This document shows, piece after piece, positions 12,651-23,153 of a stretch of DNA of 64,000 nucleotides. Each line of letters opens with the position of its first letter. The first letter of the stretch is position 1. The notes below the pieces were generated by a model that was not told the origin of the DNA, made no database searches, and worked only from the letters and a program-made list of their open reading frames with translations. This DNA is from Amylostereum areolatum (taxonomy: Eukaryota > Basidiomycota > Agaricomycetes > Russulales > Stereaceae). The position numbers and the translations under genes were made by a program. Where the stretch lies: assembly GCA_012932865.1 (NCBI GenBank), contig SAXG01000054.1:1-64000 (forward strand). Direction: 5' to 3'.

Positions 12651-12741
12651 GCATTAGTGGGGTAGTGGTAACCTGGGTCGTTGCCATTCAATGGCATTCA
12701 TCAATTGTCGACCCGCCCGGAGTTCGATTCTCCGTAATGCA
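12651..12741 (+). tRNA. tRNA-Gly (anticodon GCC) with intron
   Basis: The sequence folds into a cloverleaf. The acceptor is GCATTA/TAATGC with discriminator A. The D stem is GGGT/ACCT with an A-box-like TGGGGTAGTGG. The anticodon stem is GGTCG/CGACC with loop TTGCCA, an intron of about 21 nt (near 12687-12707) and then T. The T arm is CGGAG-TTCGATT-CTCCG, a good B box. The intron sits after position 37, as in nuclear tRNA genes. Only six acceptor pairs form: the base that should pair with G7 (a C before TAATGC) is missing. This is a one-base deletion or a sequencing error. An oligo-T stop (GTTTTTTC) lies about 20 nt downstream. Confidence 0.75.
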
Positions 12742-12856
12742 ATAATAAGTCCGTCGATATGTTTTTTCATGTTTTGTCTTCCCCTTCAGTTTGACTTTCG
12801 GCGCCACCGGCATGACATCGCTTCAACAGTCAACTTGACAGACTACAGCCTACTAT

Positions 12857-13455
12857 AGCACAAACCATACGAGTAGCCACCGACCACGGCATCCCAGACG
12901 TCCTCCCCACCGCTTATTACGACCTTGCTTGCATTTACGAGACGCACGGCCCCGAGCTGGATGGCCACCGCCAGTCAGACCTTTCCCTCTTGACTCCCGA
13001 CGAGCTTCTCCGTTTCATCAAGGGCCGTGGTCGTCTCAACGAGCACATTCAACGTCTCATCTTTCGTGGCCGCGTCCCCAAAGGTCTCTGCGAGCTCCAG
13101 AACCCCTCGCACCAGGAGAAGTGCGAAGACCTCGTTCGGAAGTGGTGGGTGACGCGGGTGCATCTCATGCGTTTGAGAAATGTGTTCAGTCGCAACCTCG
13201 AAAGCGGGGCGCGCTCAATCTACTCTGAAGGTCTCCAGTCTGGCTCTGATCTCCACCCCGCACCTGGAGCGTGCAGGTCGTGCAAAGCGTGGTTGGCGAG
13301 CCAAGTGGTGGATACACGGAAGGAGCTATGGAGATTGCTCCCCGTCTTTTTTGACCTGGTATGTGGGCGCATCATGTTCGTAATGGTGACTGGTAAACTT
13401 ACGCCTGTACTCTCACTCTCAGAGGGAGCTCGTGGGCGATAGCTGGGGAACCTAA
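12857..13455 (+). pseudogene. BTB-family gene, C-terminal half only
   Basis: The segment opens after an intron-like AG with IRVATDHGIPDVLPTAYYDL. This matches the corresponding region of the BTB paralogues at 20-32 kb (IRLAIDCDVPEVLPVAYYDL in one of them). It keeps the Cys-containing region (GLCELQNP..., EKCEDL, ACRSC). An intron (about 13359-13423) then joins the short last exon RELVGDSWGT, the same VGxxW tail as in the paralogues. No BTB/POZ half was found upstream, where only the tRNA and spacer precede it. It is therefore a 5'-truncated copy, oriented opposite to the main array. The frame itself is undamaged, so truncation is recent or the rest was moved away. Confidence 0.7.
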
Positions 13456-13956
13456 GATGCAACGGTGATACTGCTCTGTTTCTGTACATGGGTAACGAGG
13501 TCATATGCAGATTTATCTCCCGCCCTCAACTTATGCTGATCACACGAGCGGATGACATCGAAAGTCACATCCAAAAGTGCATGACGGTACCCTCACTTTT
13601 TCCTGGGACATATTTATGACATGCTCGTGAAACGCTGCGTGTATTGTACCAAGTAGTCACCGTCTAAATCCTGACAATGCTTTTGTTTTTACTGACCTTT
13701 ATGTGGCATAATCCTCGGTGAACCTAACGTCTCAACAGTCAAGACGTCATCGACCAGGCAGGCATAGTATTGTTATCGTCTGTTCTGCGTACACGCGACC
13801 GGAGTCGAGACCTGCTTTACGAAATGCATGATCGTTCAACCTTCTCCAGATAACGGTAACGTCATTGCTCACTGCAAAAAAAACCATATACTTGAACGCA
13901 TCGCAAGTGCCCTCCACTCTACCCCCTTTCTAACCTTTCGCCTTCGCCAGCACGCA
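13456..13956. other. Intergenic, no gene seen
   Basis: About 500 bp between the truncated BTB copy and the agmatinase-like gene. It must hold the promoter and 5' UTR of the latter; a C/T-rich stretch lies at about 13910-13950 just before its ATG. Nothing else was recognised. Confidence 0.5.
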
Positions 13957-15548
13957 ATGTCTACTCTTCTCCTCCGCACCCATCTTCTCCTCCAGTTTCT
14001 CGTGCTTACTACCCACAGATGCCACGGCCATATTCGGCCCTCTGAGGATCAGATACCATCTGTCCACACCAAGAACCTATATCCTATTCGGACGTACCCT
14101 GGCGATAACGAAGGTGAGCGGACATACCCTCCGCATATACTGACTGGTAGGGATAACACGGTGCACTCGCCTATAGCGTCTGCCGAGGCGATCTTCTCCG
14201 GAATCACGACGTTCGCCTACCTACCTTGGGTGCAATGTTTGGGCAAAGATCGAGACGAGATGTTCGATATCGCGTTCATCGGCGCTCCATTCGTGTGTTC
14301 TTCTCTTGCCTCTCTATCCGTACCTACTCTCAATCGGTGCTCAGGACACAGGAACGTCGTACAGGCCAGGCGCCCGCTTCGGTCCCTCCGGAATTCGAGC
14401 GGGCTCGCGCCGCACGAGGCTCCTTGGAGGTTACAACGTCCCACTCGCCGTCAACCCATTCTCATCCGATCTCAAGATCGTGGACTGCGGCGACCTTCCG
14501 CTGACGCCGTACGACAGCGTGCACGCGATCAAGCAGATCGAAGACGGGCACAAAGCTCTGCTCCATCGCACGCCGTTCTCTCCTCTTCCCAGCGTTACCG
14601 CATCAGGCGCCCCGCCCGTCTCCTTCTCGAAAGACGGAAAGGCCCATCCGCGTTTGATCACCCTCGGCGGCGACCACACCATCGTGCTCCCCACCCTCCG
14701 CTCGATTTATTCCGCCTACGGCCCCGTCTCCATCATCCACTTCGACTCGCATCTGGACACATGGAAGCCCTCGGTGTTTGGTGGATCGCCCACGGAGCGG
14801 GCGGCGATCAACCATGGCACGTACTTCTACTGGGCGAGTAAGGAGGGCTTGATACGGAACGGAAGCTCTGTGGTAAGTGTGTGCTTGCGCTTGATCGCGG
14901 TGTCGGGGTTGATGGATCCATGGTTGGTATCATAGCACGGCGCGATCCGGACGACACTTTCAGGTCCGGCAGACTACGAGAACGACGACGACGACGACGT
15001 TGGATTTCAGCGCATTGAGGCTCGCGAGATCGACATCATCGGTGAGTACATATCGTACCACTATGTACTTCCGTTTATATGTGCATACTACCCGCGACAG
15101 GTACTGCTGGCATAATCCAAAAGATACGAGACACGGTCGGCGGTGGTCCCGTCTACCTGTCCATCGACGTGCGTCATCCCTTCTCCTTCTCCGTGTTTTG
15201 CTTGGACTGAACCTCACTGCGTGACTGAACAGATCGATACCATCGACCCTGCATTTGCGCCCGCTACAGGAACTCCTGAGACGGGAGGCTGGACGACGCG
15301 CGAGTTGCGCTCGATCATCCGCGGACTCGATGGCCTCAAGATCGTTTCTGCGGACCTTGTGGAGGTCGCACCCGTGTACGATACGATTGCTGAACAAACT
15401 ACGATCGCTGCTGCAGATGTAAGCCTTCTTTTGCCTCTGTGTAAGGAAAAAATCACCACCTTGCTGACCGGTGGTCATTTGAACGTCCGTGCAGATTCTG
15501 TATGAGGTGCTGAGCGTCATGGTAAAGACGCCGCTAGTAGGCAATTGA
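13957..15548 (+). CDS. Ureohydrolase (agmatinase/arginase family), secreted or ER-targeted
   Basis: Six exons (13957-14292, 14345-14872, 14936-15041, 15101-15168, 15233-15418, 15495-15548) join in phase to 425 residues. Every intron is GT-AG. Ureohydrolase signatures are in order: [19 protein letters not shown] at about 112-130, GGDHT with metal-ligand His at about 223, HFDSHLD at about 244-250 (D-x-H-x-D ligands present), and SIDIDTIDP at about 344-352 with both metal Asp residues. The usual Glu follows in DLVEVAP. All dinuclear manganese ligands are present, so hydrolysis of a guanidino substrate (agmatine or a relative) is likely. The N-terminus [17 protein letters not shown] is a typical signal peptide, ending near HCHG/HRCHG. 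This implies the secretory pathway rather than cytosol. Substrate cannot be decided from sequence alone. Confidence 0.88.
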
Positions 15549-15816
15549 TTCTATTAAATAAGACTTTTTACCTTTCCGAGACACCTCTTATATCTGTAGT
15601 TACGAAGAAGGAAAAATCCTAGTCAAAGAACACATGTAGCATTTGTTGTATGACTCCACGTAACTTGGCCCCTGGCCCCCAGTAAACCATATTGGATAGA
15701 TAAGGTTGATGCCCCCTTCCCGAGCCACGAACGAAAACTTACCAACAGAAGAACCAAAATTTTTATATGCTGTCAGTGAAAGGGGAAATCATACTGGGTG
15801 CAGGACCTATCTCTAA

Positions 15817-17689
15817 TTAATCCCGATGACCGTCCCATTCCTGATCCCACTCATGCAAATTTGTCTCCCCCTGCATCTCCTCCAAAGAAACATCCCCCCG
15901 GAAATCCTGCAGCCGAGTGACGCTCACGACGTCCCGCAATTCCTCCGCCCAATCGACCGTGCGGCTCTTCCCCACCGACAGCTTCGCCACCGGATGGCCC
16001 GCCGCGCGTCGGGCGTGGAACAGCCTGCGCAGCCAGTCGCGCATTGTCTCCACGGAGCCTTCCGTCGCGGGTGCGGAGAAGTTGACGTTGAAGACGGAAA
16101 GGCTGGAGAGGGACGGGAACAGGACCTCGAGCGCGTTAGCGCGGCCGTCGGACGGGGGCCTGAGCTCGGATGGGGGGGAAAGCGCGCGGAAGAGGGCACT
16201 TACATCGACGTGGCCGCTGTGCACGGATCTGACTTTTGCGCACCGTCCGAAGAGTGTCCGCCACCTCTCCGTGGGCCATCCAAACCAGTATGACTCGAGG
16301 TGGAGGACCTCGAGCGCGTCGAGCGGAAGCAACTCGCATATGAGCACGCCCACGGCGGAATGGCGTGTTTCCTGCCCCCCGATCGTCCCAGGCCACTGGA
16401 GGCGGAGCAAGAGGGGCGGGTCCGTGTGCCGGACGAGTGCGCTGCACTCGTCGACGCAGAAGGGTGTGCGCCACGCGAAGACCTTGAGGGTATCCTCGAC
16501 GTAGGAGTGCACGCTCAGCGCGCGGACGACGAACGCGTCTCCAGCCTTCTGCTCGCTCGAGCCGAAAAAGCCCGTCCGCTGCAAGGCGCGGACGAGCAGG
16601 GTAACGTCGCGCGCGTCCGTCAGCGGGTCGTCGGACATGTCGCAGAGCGCGCGGAGGGTGCACGCTCGCGCGAGCCGGATCTGGTGCAGGACGCCGGAAA
16701 CGCTCGTGATGGGGCCCTTGACATCTAAGTAGGAGAGGTGGGGGAAATGGAGGGTGTGTTCCGGCCACGACGGGTCCTGCACCGCGGGGAGACAGCCGTT
16801 CAGGTGTAGGTATGTGATCTTGGACATGCTCTGGAGGGTCGAAAAGAAGTCGGAGACGGAGGGCGCCTGGAACGGGGGGGAGAGCGAGGGAAGGCCCTTG
16901 CAGCTGATGGCAAATTTGGAAATGTTGGCGTAGAGAGTAGGGTGCGCGGGAAAGGCGGGGGGGTCGGTGAGGGCGAAGGTGGTGAGACGCGGTGCATTGC
17001 CCGAAAAGAGGTTTGGGGGCAGGGGGCCAGTGACGTAGTTGACGAGGTCGAGGTTTTCGAGGAGGGGGGCGGGCGAGGAAAGGATGTCGAGGGTGTCTTG
17101 GCTCACCACGCAGGCGAAAAGTCTGCGGACGCGGTGGAGGTGCTCGGATAAGACGGCCAAGGGGATGCGCCAATCCATGTCCAATATCTCCGCCCTAATG
17201 TCGATGGCGGCCTCGCAAGAACGTTCCAGAAACACGGTGCGCCAGTGTTCCCCGCGGTCGAGCGGAACGTCCGCCCAAAGCGCAGGGCAGCCGAGGGCGG
17301 TCTCGCGCCAGCTTCCGCAGACATGCGACAGCTTGATGGTCGTGATCCACCCGCTCGAGGGACGGATGTGGAATTTGTGAGTGGAGAGGACCGTGGGGCC
17401 TATGGCGGCGGCGATGGCAATGGCGAAGATCTTGCAGAGGATTTCGGCAGGCAGGAGCGATACGGGAAGGAGCGCGTTCATCTCTGTTCGCATTTTGCGC
17501 AGAGCTACGCACGCGGCCTGCTCCCTCGCTTGGAGGACGTTCCACGCATTCCGGCGAGCGTTGGGATCGCGCAAGAGGTCGGGCGATAGCGGGGAGACAT
17601 ATAGCGTGGGCTATCCTAAAAAGTTAGGACGACGGAAGAGACGGTGTGCACGGTAGACACACCTTGGTCAGTTTTTCGCTGCTACTCAT
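15817..17689 (-). CDS. F-box protein, paralogue 1
   Basis: Exon 1 (17689-17663) encodes only nine residues. A 52-nt intron (17662-17611) follows, then one long exon (17610-15817), giving 606 residues. The F-box-like region lies near residues 40-110: LLPAEILCKIF, then LSHVCGSWRETALGCPALW. The remaining 450 residues are leucine-rich, with LRR-like spacing but no clean repeats, as in the Agaricomycete F-box/LRR expansion. F-box proteins bind SKP1 and present substrates to a CUL1 ubiquitin ligase. The gene is clearly paralogous to the one at 26667-28506, sharing the nine-codon first exon, the intron position and conserved blocks such as MNALLP and RSVHSGHVD. The start was chosen from this shared two-exon structure. 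The stop is 268 bp from the stop of the convergent agmatinase-like gene. Confidence 0.85.
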
Positions 17690-17993
17690 AGCGATCTGCC
17701 TGGGACGAGTTTGTGTACGAAGAGGGGTTGTCAGTTCAGGTGGGGACGTGGGTGGAAGGACAAAAAAAGAGACAGATACTCTGCGTCCTCGTGGAACAGC
17801 TTATAGAGTACTGTAAAAGTACTGTACTTGGAGCGTGGGTTCGAGTCTCACGTCGGTGTCTGATCCCCGACCGCTAGGAACACCTCCTCTTCGAGTACAC
17901 TGTGGGAATCAGGTGGGGATCTAGTGCAATGTTGATCGTTCATTCGCTGTCGTAAATCATCGTGGTACAGGTGCGACATGAACTCAAGCTATA
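17690..17993. other. Intergenic spacer with a tRNA-like fragment
   Basis: About 300 bp between the F-box start and the MFS stop. At about 17815-17862 there is a 17-nt hairpin (AGTAC/GTACT) followed by a T-arm-like GTGGG-TTCGAGT-CTCAC, which is a perfect RNA polymerase III B-box type sequence. No matching acceptor or A box was found, so it is at most a tRNA or SINE remnant. Confidence 0.35.
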
Positions 17994-19987
17994 CTATACC
18001 TTCATCGAAGGATCAGCCTTCTCGTCCGTTCCATCTCGCCGCCTATCCTCCGCCAGGGGAGGGCCACCGCTTTTTTCTTCTCTCTCAGTCTCCCCCTGTG
18101 ATGCTGCCACCGCCCTCTCCCTCTCCATCACCACGCTTTTCCGCCACTCGACCCCGCCCTCATACCCGAGCCACGTTCGCTCCTTGACGTGTGGACCACG
18201 CAGGAGGAGGACGCCGAGCTGGAAGCCCGTCAGCGCAAACATGAGCCACCCGGACGCGCGCCATCCATGCTCGACGAAGACCTTCGTGCCGACGGCCGTG
18301 CCCATGACCTGTCCGATGAATATCTGCAAAAAAAACCCCATCCATGAAGCATGTCAGCATAACATTCCTCGACAATGAGCCCCGGAGAAACGCACAGCGA
18401 GGATGAGAACGGCGTTCAGCCGCGAACGCGCGGAGACCGAGATAGCGTACACGGCCGTCGTGAGCGACACCTGCTGCATCTGCCGGAGAACGTCGAGCCC
18501 GACGGTGACGACGACGACGGCACCGACATTGATCCCGGCCGCGCCGACGTAGATGGCCTGGACGCACAGGAGGCCGACGCAGCCCATGAGCGTCGCGTAC
18601 CATGGCACGAGCCTGTCGATCAACCGTCCCGTGAACGGGCTCGTCGACACGCCCGCCATCCCGATGAGGCCAAACAACCCGATGACCAGCCTGTTTGCGC
18701 GTCAGCGCGCGTCGTTGTGATAAAAAGAAAACTCACGTGGAATAGTTGTACGGCTCCCCGCCGAGGAGGAAGGTGAGCGTGACCCAGAAGCAGGTGAAGC
18801 ACGCGCTGGAGGCCATGCTGATGAAGCACGCCTGGATGAGCCTCGGCGTCGTCACCGCGAGCTTCGCCATCGAGTACAGGATGTGGAGGTACGTCAGATG
18901 CGCGTTCTTCGCGGGGTAGTCCGGGAGGGTGATCCACAGCGCGCCGAGCACGCCGACCTGGACGCCGATCGCCATGAAGTACACCACGCGCCAGCTCGCG
19001 AACTGGGCGATCACGCCGGCGACGACCCGCGCGATGAGCACGCCGAAGAGCAGGCCGGAGAGCACGATGGAGATCGCGCTGGCGCGGCGGGCGGGCGGGG
19101 CGAGGTCCGCGGCGAGGGGGATGAGGATTTGGGGCGCGACGCTGGCCATGCCGACGAGGAAGGTGAGGGCCTCGAAGACGGGGAGGGAGTGGGTGATAGG
19201 GAGGCCGATGCTGAGGGCGGTGCTGATGAATGTGACGCCGAGGAGGAGCGGCCGGCGGCGAACGAGGTCGCCGAGGGGGGTGACGAGGAGGAGGCCGGAC
19301 CCATAGCTGTAGATAGGTGAGAATTGCGGTGAGAATGGAGGGTGAAAAGGGACCCCACCCGGCTTGAACCAACGTCGGAATCCTGGAAAAAAGCGGGTAA
19401 GAACCGATGGGTGCAGTATAAATAAGACGTGTTATTTTGAGTGAGAGAAAAAAGAACCGTGCATGACGCAGTTCCTCAATGATATCCACGCCTTCGTCGC
19501 TCAAGCGCTCATCGCCCAGGGCGTGGATTTCTTTCCAGGACTCCCCCACTCATGGTGAGATTCGAAAGGAAAAACTCACCTCGATATCTCTCCATAAGAC
19601 ACCTCAAACGACTCAGAAAGTCGAACTGTAGGCTCCGTCAGCCATGAGATCCCTCGCAGACGCCGACAGCTTCACCCACTCAGCAACGGCTGACAATAAT
19701 ACAGATTTGCGACGACTGCATCGATTCAGATTAGCCCTGATACCCACAACGAAAGCAAAAGACCACGCACTGAAGGTACTCGCAAGTCCAAACACGATGT
19801 TGAGCAGCAATCCAAAGTGCGCGGGACGCTCGGGGTCGTATCTGAGCCGCTTCGGAATGGGCAGGAATCCGAAGTCGGTTTTGCGTTGGTCGGAGGGCGT
19901 CGGCATCGGGGGCTTGATGTCGTTGCCGTCGTCCTTTCTGTCGTCAAGCATTGGCGAAGCGCGCACGGTCACGTCGTCGTCTGCCAT
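17994..19987 (-). CDS. Major facilitator superfamily transporter
   Basis: Multi-exon gene. Exon 1 (19987-19771) carries a hydrophilic N-terminus and the first helix. Exon 2 (19715-19680) gives VANLYYCQPLL. Exon 3 ends SYGEISR, a tiny exon reads IPTLVQAG, and a long exon starts YGSGLLLVTPLGDL. The loop GDLVRRRP after helix 2 and the R/K-rich central loop are MFS hallmarks. The two helix bundles (12 helices expected) and a charged C-terminal tail of about 60 residues are all present. The frame is intact through every predicted splice. By sequence style it belongs to the general-substrate/drug-efflux type MFS found in basidiomycetes and bacteria. The substrate is not predictable. It sits in the plasma or an organelle membrane. 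It is tandem with the F-box gene but nothing suggests joint function. Confidence 0.85.
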
Positions 19988-20348
19988 TGATCACGGCGGG
20001 GAACGAGGAGGAGGAGGGAGTTGTGGAGAGGAGGGAGCCATGCGAAGAGGCCTATAGCGCGCGCGAGAAGGAGCAGCCGGGTCCCCGTGAGCGCTGCCCC
20101 TTCCCTTCGGCTTTCGTTCGGCATCGTCGGAATGGTCAACGATGCAATCCATATTCAATGGCTCTTTGTTAGAAAATCTAAGTATGTAGTAGATAACACC
20201 GTGCAGACAGTCGATGGCCGGTTCAAGTCGCATAATACAGCATGAGAAAGGCACGATAGAGGGTGCGAAACAGGCCGTGCAAGTTTTTGCAGGGATAGAG
20301 ACACATCGAGAGAGGTGATATGTAGAGGTACTAGTTATCTCACAACCA
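19988..20348. other. Intergenic; promoter region of the MFS gene
   Basis: About 360 bp between the 3' end of BTB gene 1 and the MFS start codon, GA/GC-rich next to the ATG. No further gene was seen. Confidence 0.5.
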
Positions 20349-21668
20349 TTAAGTCTTCCCCCAATCATCCCCTACAAGGTCGCCCTAGATGTCTTGCGGT
20401 CAGCACACAGTGCAACAGAAATAAGTATTCAAACATTTTGTTTACCAATTGAAAAAAAGCAGGTAGTTCGCGCCAAAGTCCGTCGCGTACCCTCAGCCGG
20501 TGCCTCTTCCATTTGTCGGCGCACGATGTGCACACCGTATTCCCTTCGAGCGCGCCAGCCAATGTGCATAGCCACGTTAGGATATCGCCAGAGGACTCTT
20601 CCATGGCGGAAGTTTGCTCCAGCCACCACATCCGAAGATTGTCGCCACAGGTAGGTATCCGTTCAGGGGGGTGGATGCAGCCGACGCATCCCCGGATGCC
20701 CGGATTATGCAGTTTACCGGGGAGAGACATGAGTTTGGTGACCATCGTGTGTTGAAGCTCACCCATTCCAGAGAGGAAGCGCTTCAGCTCATCCGTGGTA
20801 AGGATCGATATGTCCGATGTGCGGTAGTGTCTAGAAGAACACCTCCCGTTTCGTGCATAGACGCGCACGAGGTCGTAGTATGCGACGGGAAGCACTTCGG
20901 GGACACGACAATCATACGCGAGGCGTATAGCCTTTGCTAAACGTATGAGCGAATAGGTTCAGACGCTGCAGATAGGATTACACGGCTTGAAAACAGAGAC
21001 ACGCACCAGGATCCTCATGCAACTCCGAGATATCCCCCTTCGAGTTCGCGCTAAGTTCTGGAAAGGGCCCATCCTTGGCGATAGTCATCTGTAGGTTGTG
21101 CCAGTCAGGAAGCGTCGAGGGCCATACGAGCTTGAAGGCGGAGATGGCCGTTTCGCGTAGGCTTGGAACGTCGTATTTAGTGGACAGTCGAAGGATGCCT
21201 GCGTACCCGTCCGGAAGGGCCTTCAGAGGCGCTGCTGCATAGTGCCGTTGGGTGTATCTGTAGTATTCGCGTCATACCGGTGTTTTAGATGCATATCAAC
21301 GAATAAACGCACTTTGGGAAGTAAAGCGCCTTGAGAAAATGGGCTACATCCTCGGGAGAGTCGGGCATGTCCATCACGGGGATCCCTTCGTACATCTCCG
21401 ACCCAATATTGAAAGCAGCTTGAGACCCCTCGAAAAGGTCGTGAAACACGGATGAGTTGAGGGCAAGGACGCCTTTGTGAACATTGTACATTGTGTGATG
21501 TGGCATTGGGGACTCTGGAGGGGTGAAGACGGTGCGCAGGACGATGTTACCATCGGAGAACCAGAGATCGGCGCTCTTGACGATGACCGGAACGACGTTG
21601 TTGTCTTCTGTGCGAGAGCGCTTGGAAGGACGTTCGCCGGGGAGCTGTGGGGAGGACGGCGATGCCAT
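20349..21668 (-). CDS. BTB/POZ-domain protein 1
   Basis: Start at 21668. Exon 1 runs to about 21313, encoding a Ser/Pro-rich head, then a BTB/POZ domain: SADLWFSDGNIVLRT, then YNVHKGVLALNSSVFHDLFEG and MDMPDSPEDVAHFLKALYFP. Exon 2 (from 21258) carries LSTKYDVPSLRETAISAFKL. Exon 3 carries IRLAYDCRVPEVLPVAYYDL and the Cys-rich part, and a short last exon ends GDLVGDDWGKT. The family probably serves as a CUL3 ubiquitin-ligase substrate adaptor, which is the known role of many BTB proteins; here it is inference. The coding region looks intact. A CACTA-like transposon abuts the start codon directly (21669-23150), so the native 5' UTR and promoter now lie about 1.5 kb away at 23154 onward. Confidence 0.82.
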
Positions 21669-23150
21669 CACTGCGGCGAACGGCGAGATTACTCCCGGGG
21701 AGAATCTACGTAGAATGAACAGATTCCCTCCTGATTCTCACCATATCCTGGATAGATTCTCTACCAGGGAGAATTTGCAGAGAGAACACGGATTCTCTCA
21801 GAATGTTCCCTCTAGATTATCCCGAGTTTCCGCCCAATTTCACAGCTGGAGCACTTATTCCCGTGTAAGCCCTCTTATTATTTCCGTGAGAAAAGTCGCG
21901 TCGTTGCGACTTCAATCGACGCGATTCTCTACCTCCCCACATCCATCTCGTTCTCCTTCATCCTCCACCCGATTTATTATCGCACCACTATACGAGGCCG
22001 ATTATCGTCCTGGTCGAGCGCTACACCCATGGTAAGTCTTCAAAAACTCGTTTACACTAGTACTGACTGTTGCTGCACACCGGACTGCAAAGAGAGCCGA
22101 GAAGGCTACAAAGGGTATCGTGTTTCGGGCATCTGTGTCGAGTCGTGTGGTGCGTCGAACCATTCTGTTTATCTAAGTGCGATTGATTACGCCAGCAGAA
22201 AATTTGAAGCGGCAGCGAAGACAAGATGCAGCGTACGTTGCTTCACACCCTTCCCTCGGAGTCCATCCCCTTCCCCGCCTTCCTGATAGTTTCTGATAGC
22301 ATCAGCCCTGATATCAAATCCCTCCAGACGGTTGTTTATTGGCTCAATAAGGTGCGCATTTATTCTCTTAAGTCGATCACTCCACCTTTCCCTCATTGAT
22401 TATACCATAGGCAGTACAGCACTACATCTACAGACAGCCCTTCTCCGAGGTGGGCAACACTTTGTTTAAGCCCGTCTTCTCAATCTTACTAATCTGTTTG
22501 CACTGCTAGACCCACAAAATCCCCTCCGAGTCCCTACACTCTGCTCCGCACTGGGAGATGGAGCTTCAGCTGGGACCCCACTCGTAAACGACGGTGCGCT
22601 TCCTTCGAGGTTCGCGTAATGCAGTGTTGACTGATGACTTTCTCAGTTATCATAGACATGTTTACCTCCAATGGCGCTGGGATAGATGTTTGCGCGGGGG
22701 AAGTGGGGCTGGATGTATGCGTGAGGGTCATGAATGGGTAACCCTCCATCGTGGCACACGCACTTTACATCTACTACAGTACTTGATAGACTCCGCTCAT
22801 GCCTGTTATTGGTCTACATATGCAATGCGAGATCTAATACATTGTTGTCGTTTTTCTCAGCCGCCTGTGAGCAGAGGAATGCGAAGGAGGGGAATGTGAG
22901 GGGAGCAGGGGGATACTGCTGTTAAATATGTTTTTAAAAACTATTGGGTTATCATGCGAGCAGAACACGACCTGTGAGTAATATGCGCGGGATTGGTGTG
23001 GAATCTGCTGGGAATCAGCGCCGTATTTCGACCATTCTCCACAGGTTCTCCGGGGGGTGTAATCTGCTTAGAGTCTGCACGGAATCTGTGTGGAATCTGC
23101 TCATTCCCAGCGGATTCTCCCCGGGAGTAATCTCGCCGTTCGCCGCAGTG
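21669..23150. mobile_element. Non-autonomous CACTA-like (EnSpm) DNA transposon
   Basis: The ends are perfect 38-bp terminal inverted repeats (21669-21706 and 23113-23150) beginning CACTGCGGCGAACGG. They are flanked by the 3-bp direct repeat CAT (21666-21668 and 23151-23153). CACT(A/G) ends with a 3-bp duplication are diagnostic of the CACTA/EnSpm superfamily. Sub-terminal copies of GGAATCTG/GATTCTC words near both ends fit the transposase-binding arrays of that group. At 1,482 bp it is too short for a transposase and none is seen, so it is non-autonomous. It carries a small spliced-looking ORF (22226-22587). The insertion split the BTB gene 1 leader from its coding region. Confidence 0.85.
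22226..22587 (+). CDS. Possible three-exon cargo ORF inside the CACTA-like element
   Basis: Exons 22226-22351, 22411-22449 and 22510-22587 are separated by 59- and 60-nt GT-AG introns. They join in phase 0 to 80 residues, starting MQRTLLHTLPSES. The two introns have good ends (GTGCGC...CATAG, GTGGGC...GCTAG). The upstream sequence (22029-22225) has further intron-like GT-AG pairs, so the true gene may be longer. Another phase through exon 3 continues past 22587 across a third intron to a stop near 22740, so the reading frame is not settled. No domain was recognised. It may be a host-gene fragment captured by the transposon or chance structure. Confidence 0.3.
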
Positions 23151-23153
23151 CAT

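Noticed and set aside
17790..17870. Possible tRNA gene near the F-box start
   Set aside because: It has a good T arm (GTGGG-TTCGAGT-CTCAC) and a five-pair hairpin with GTA in the loop. However, the loop lacks U33 in the right place, no acceptor partner for GTCGGTG exists upstream, and no A box is seen. It is at best a tRNA or SINE fragment.
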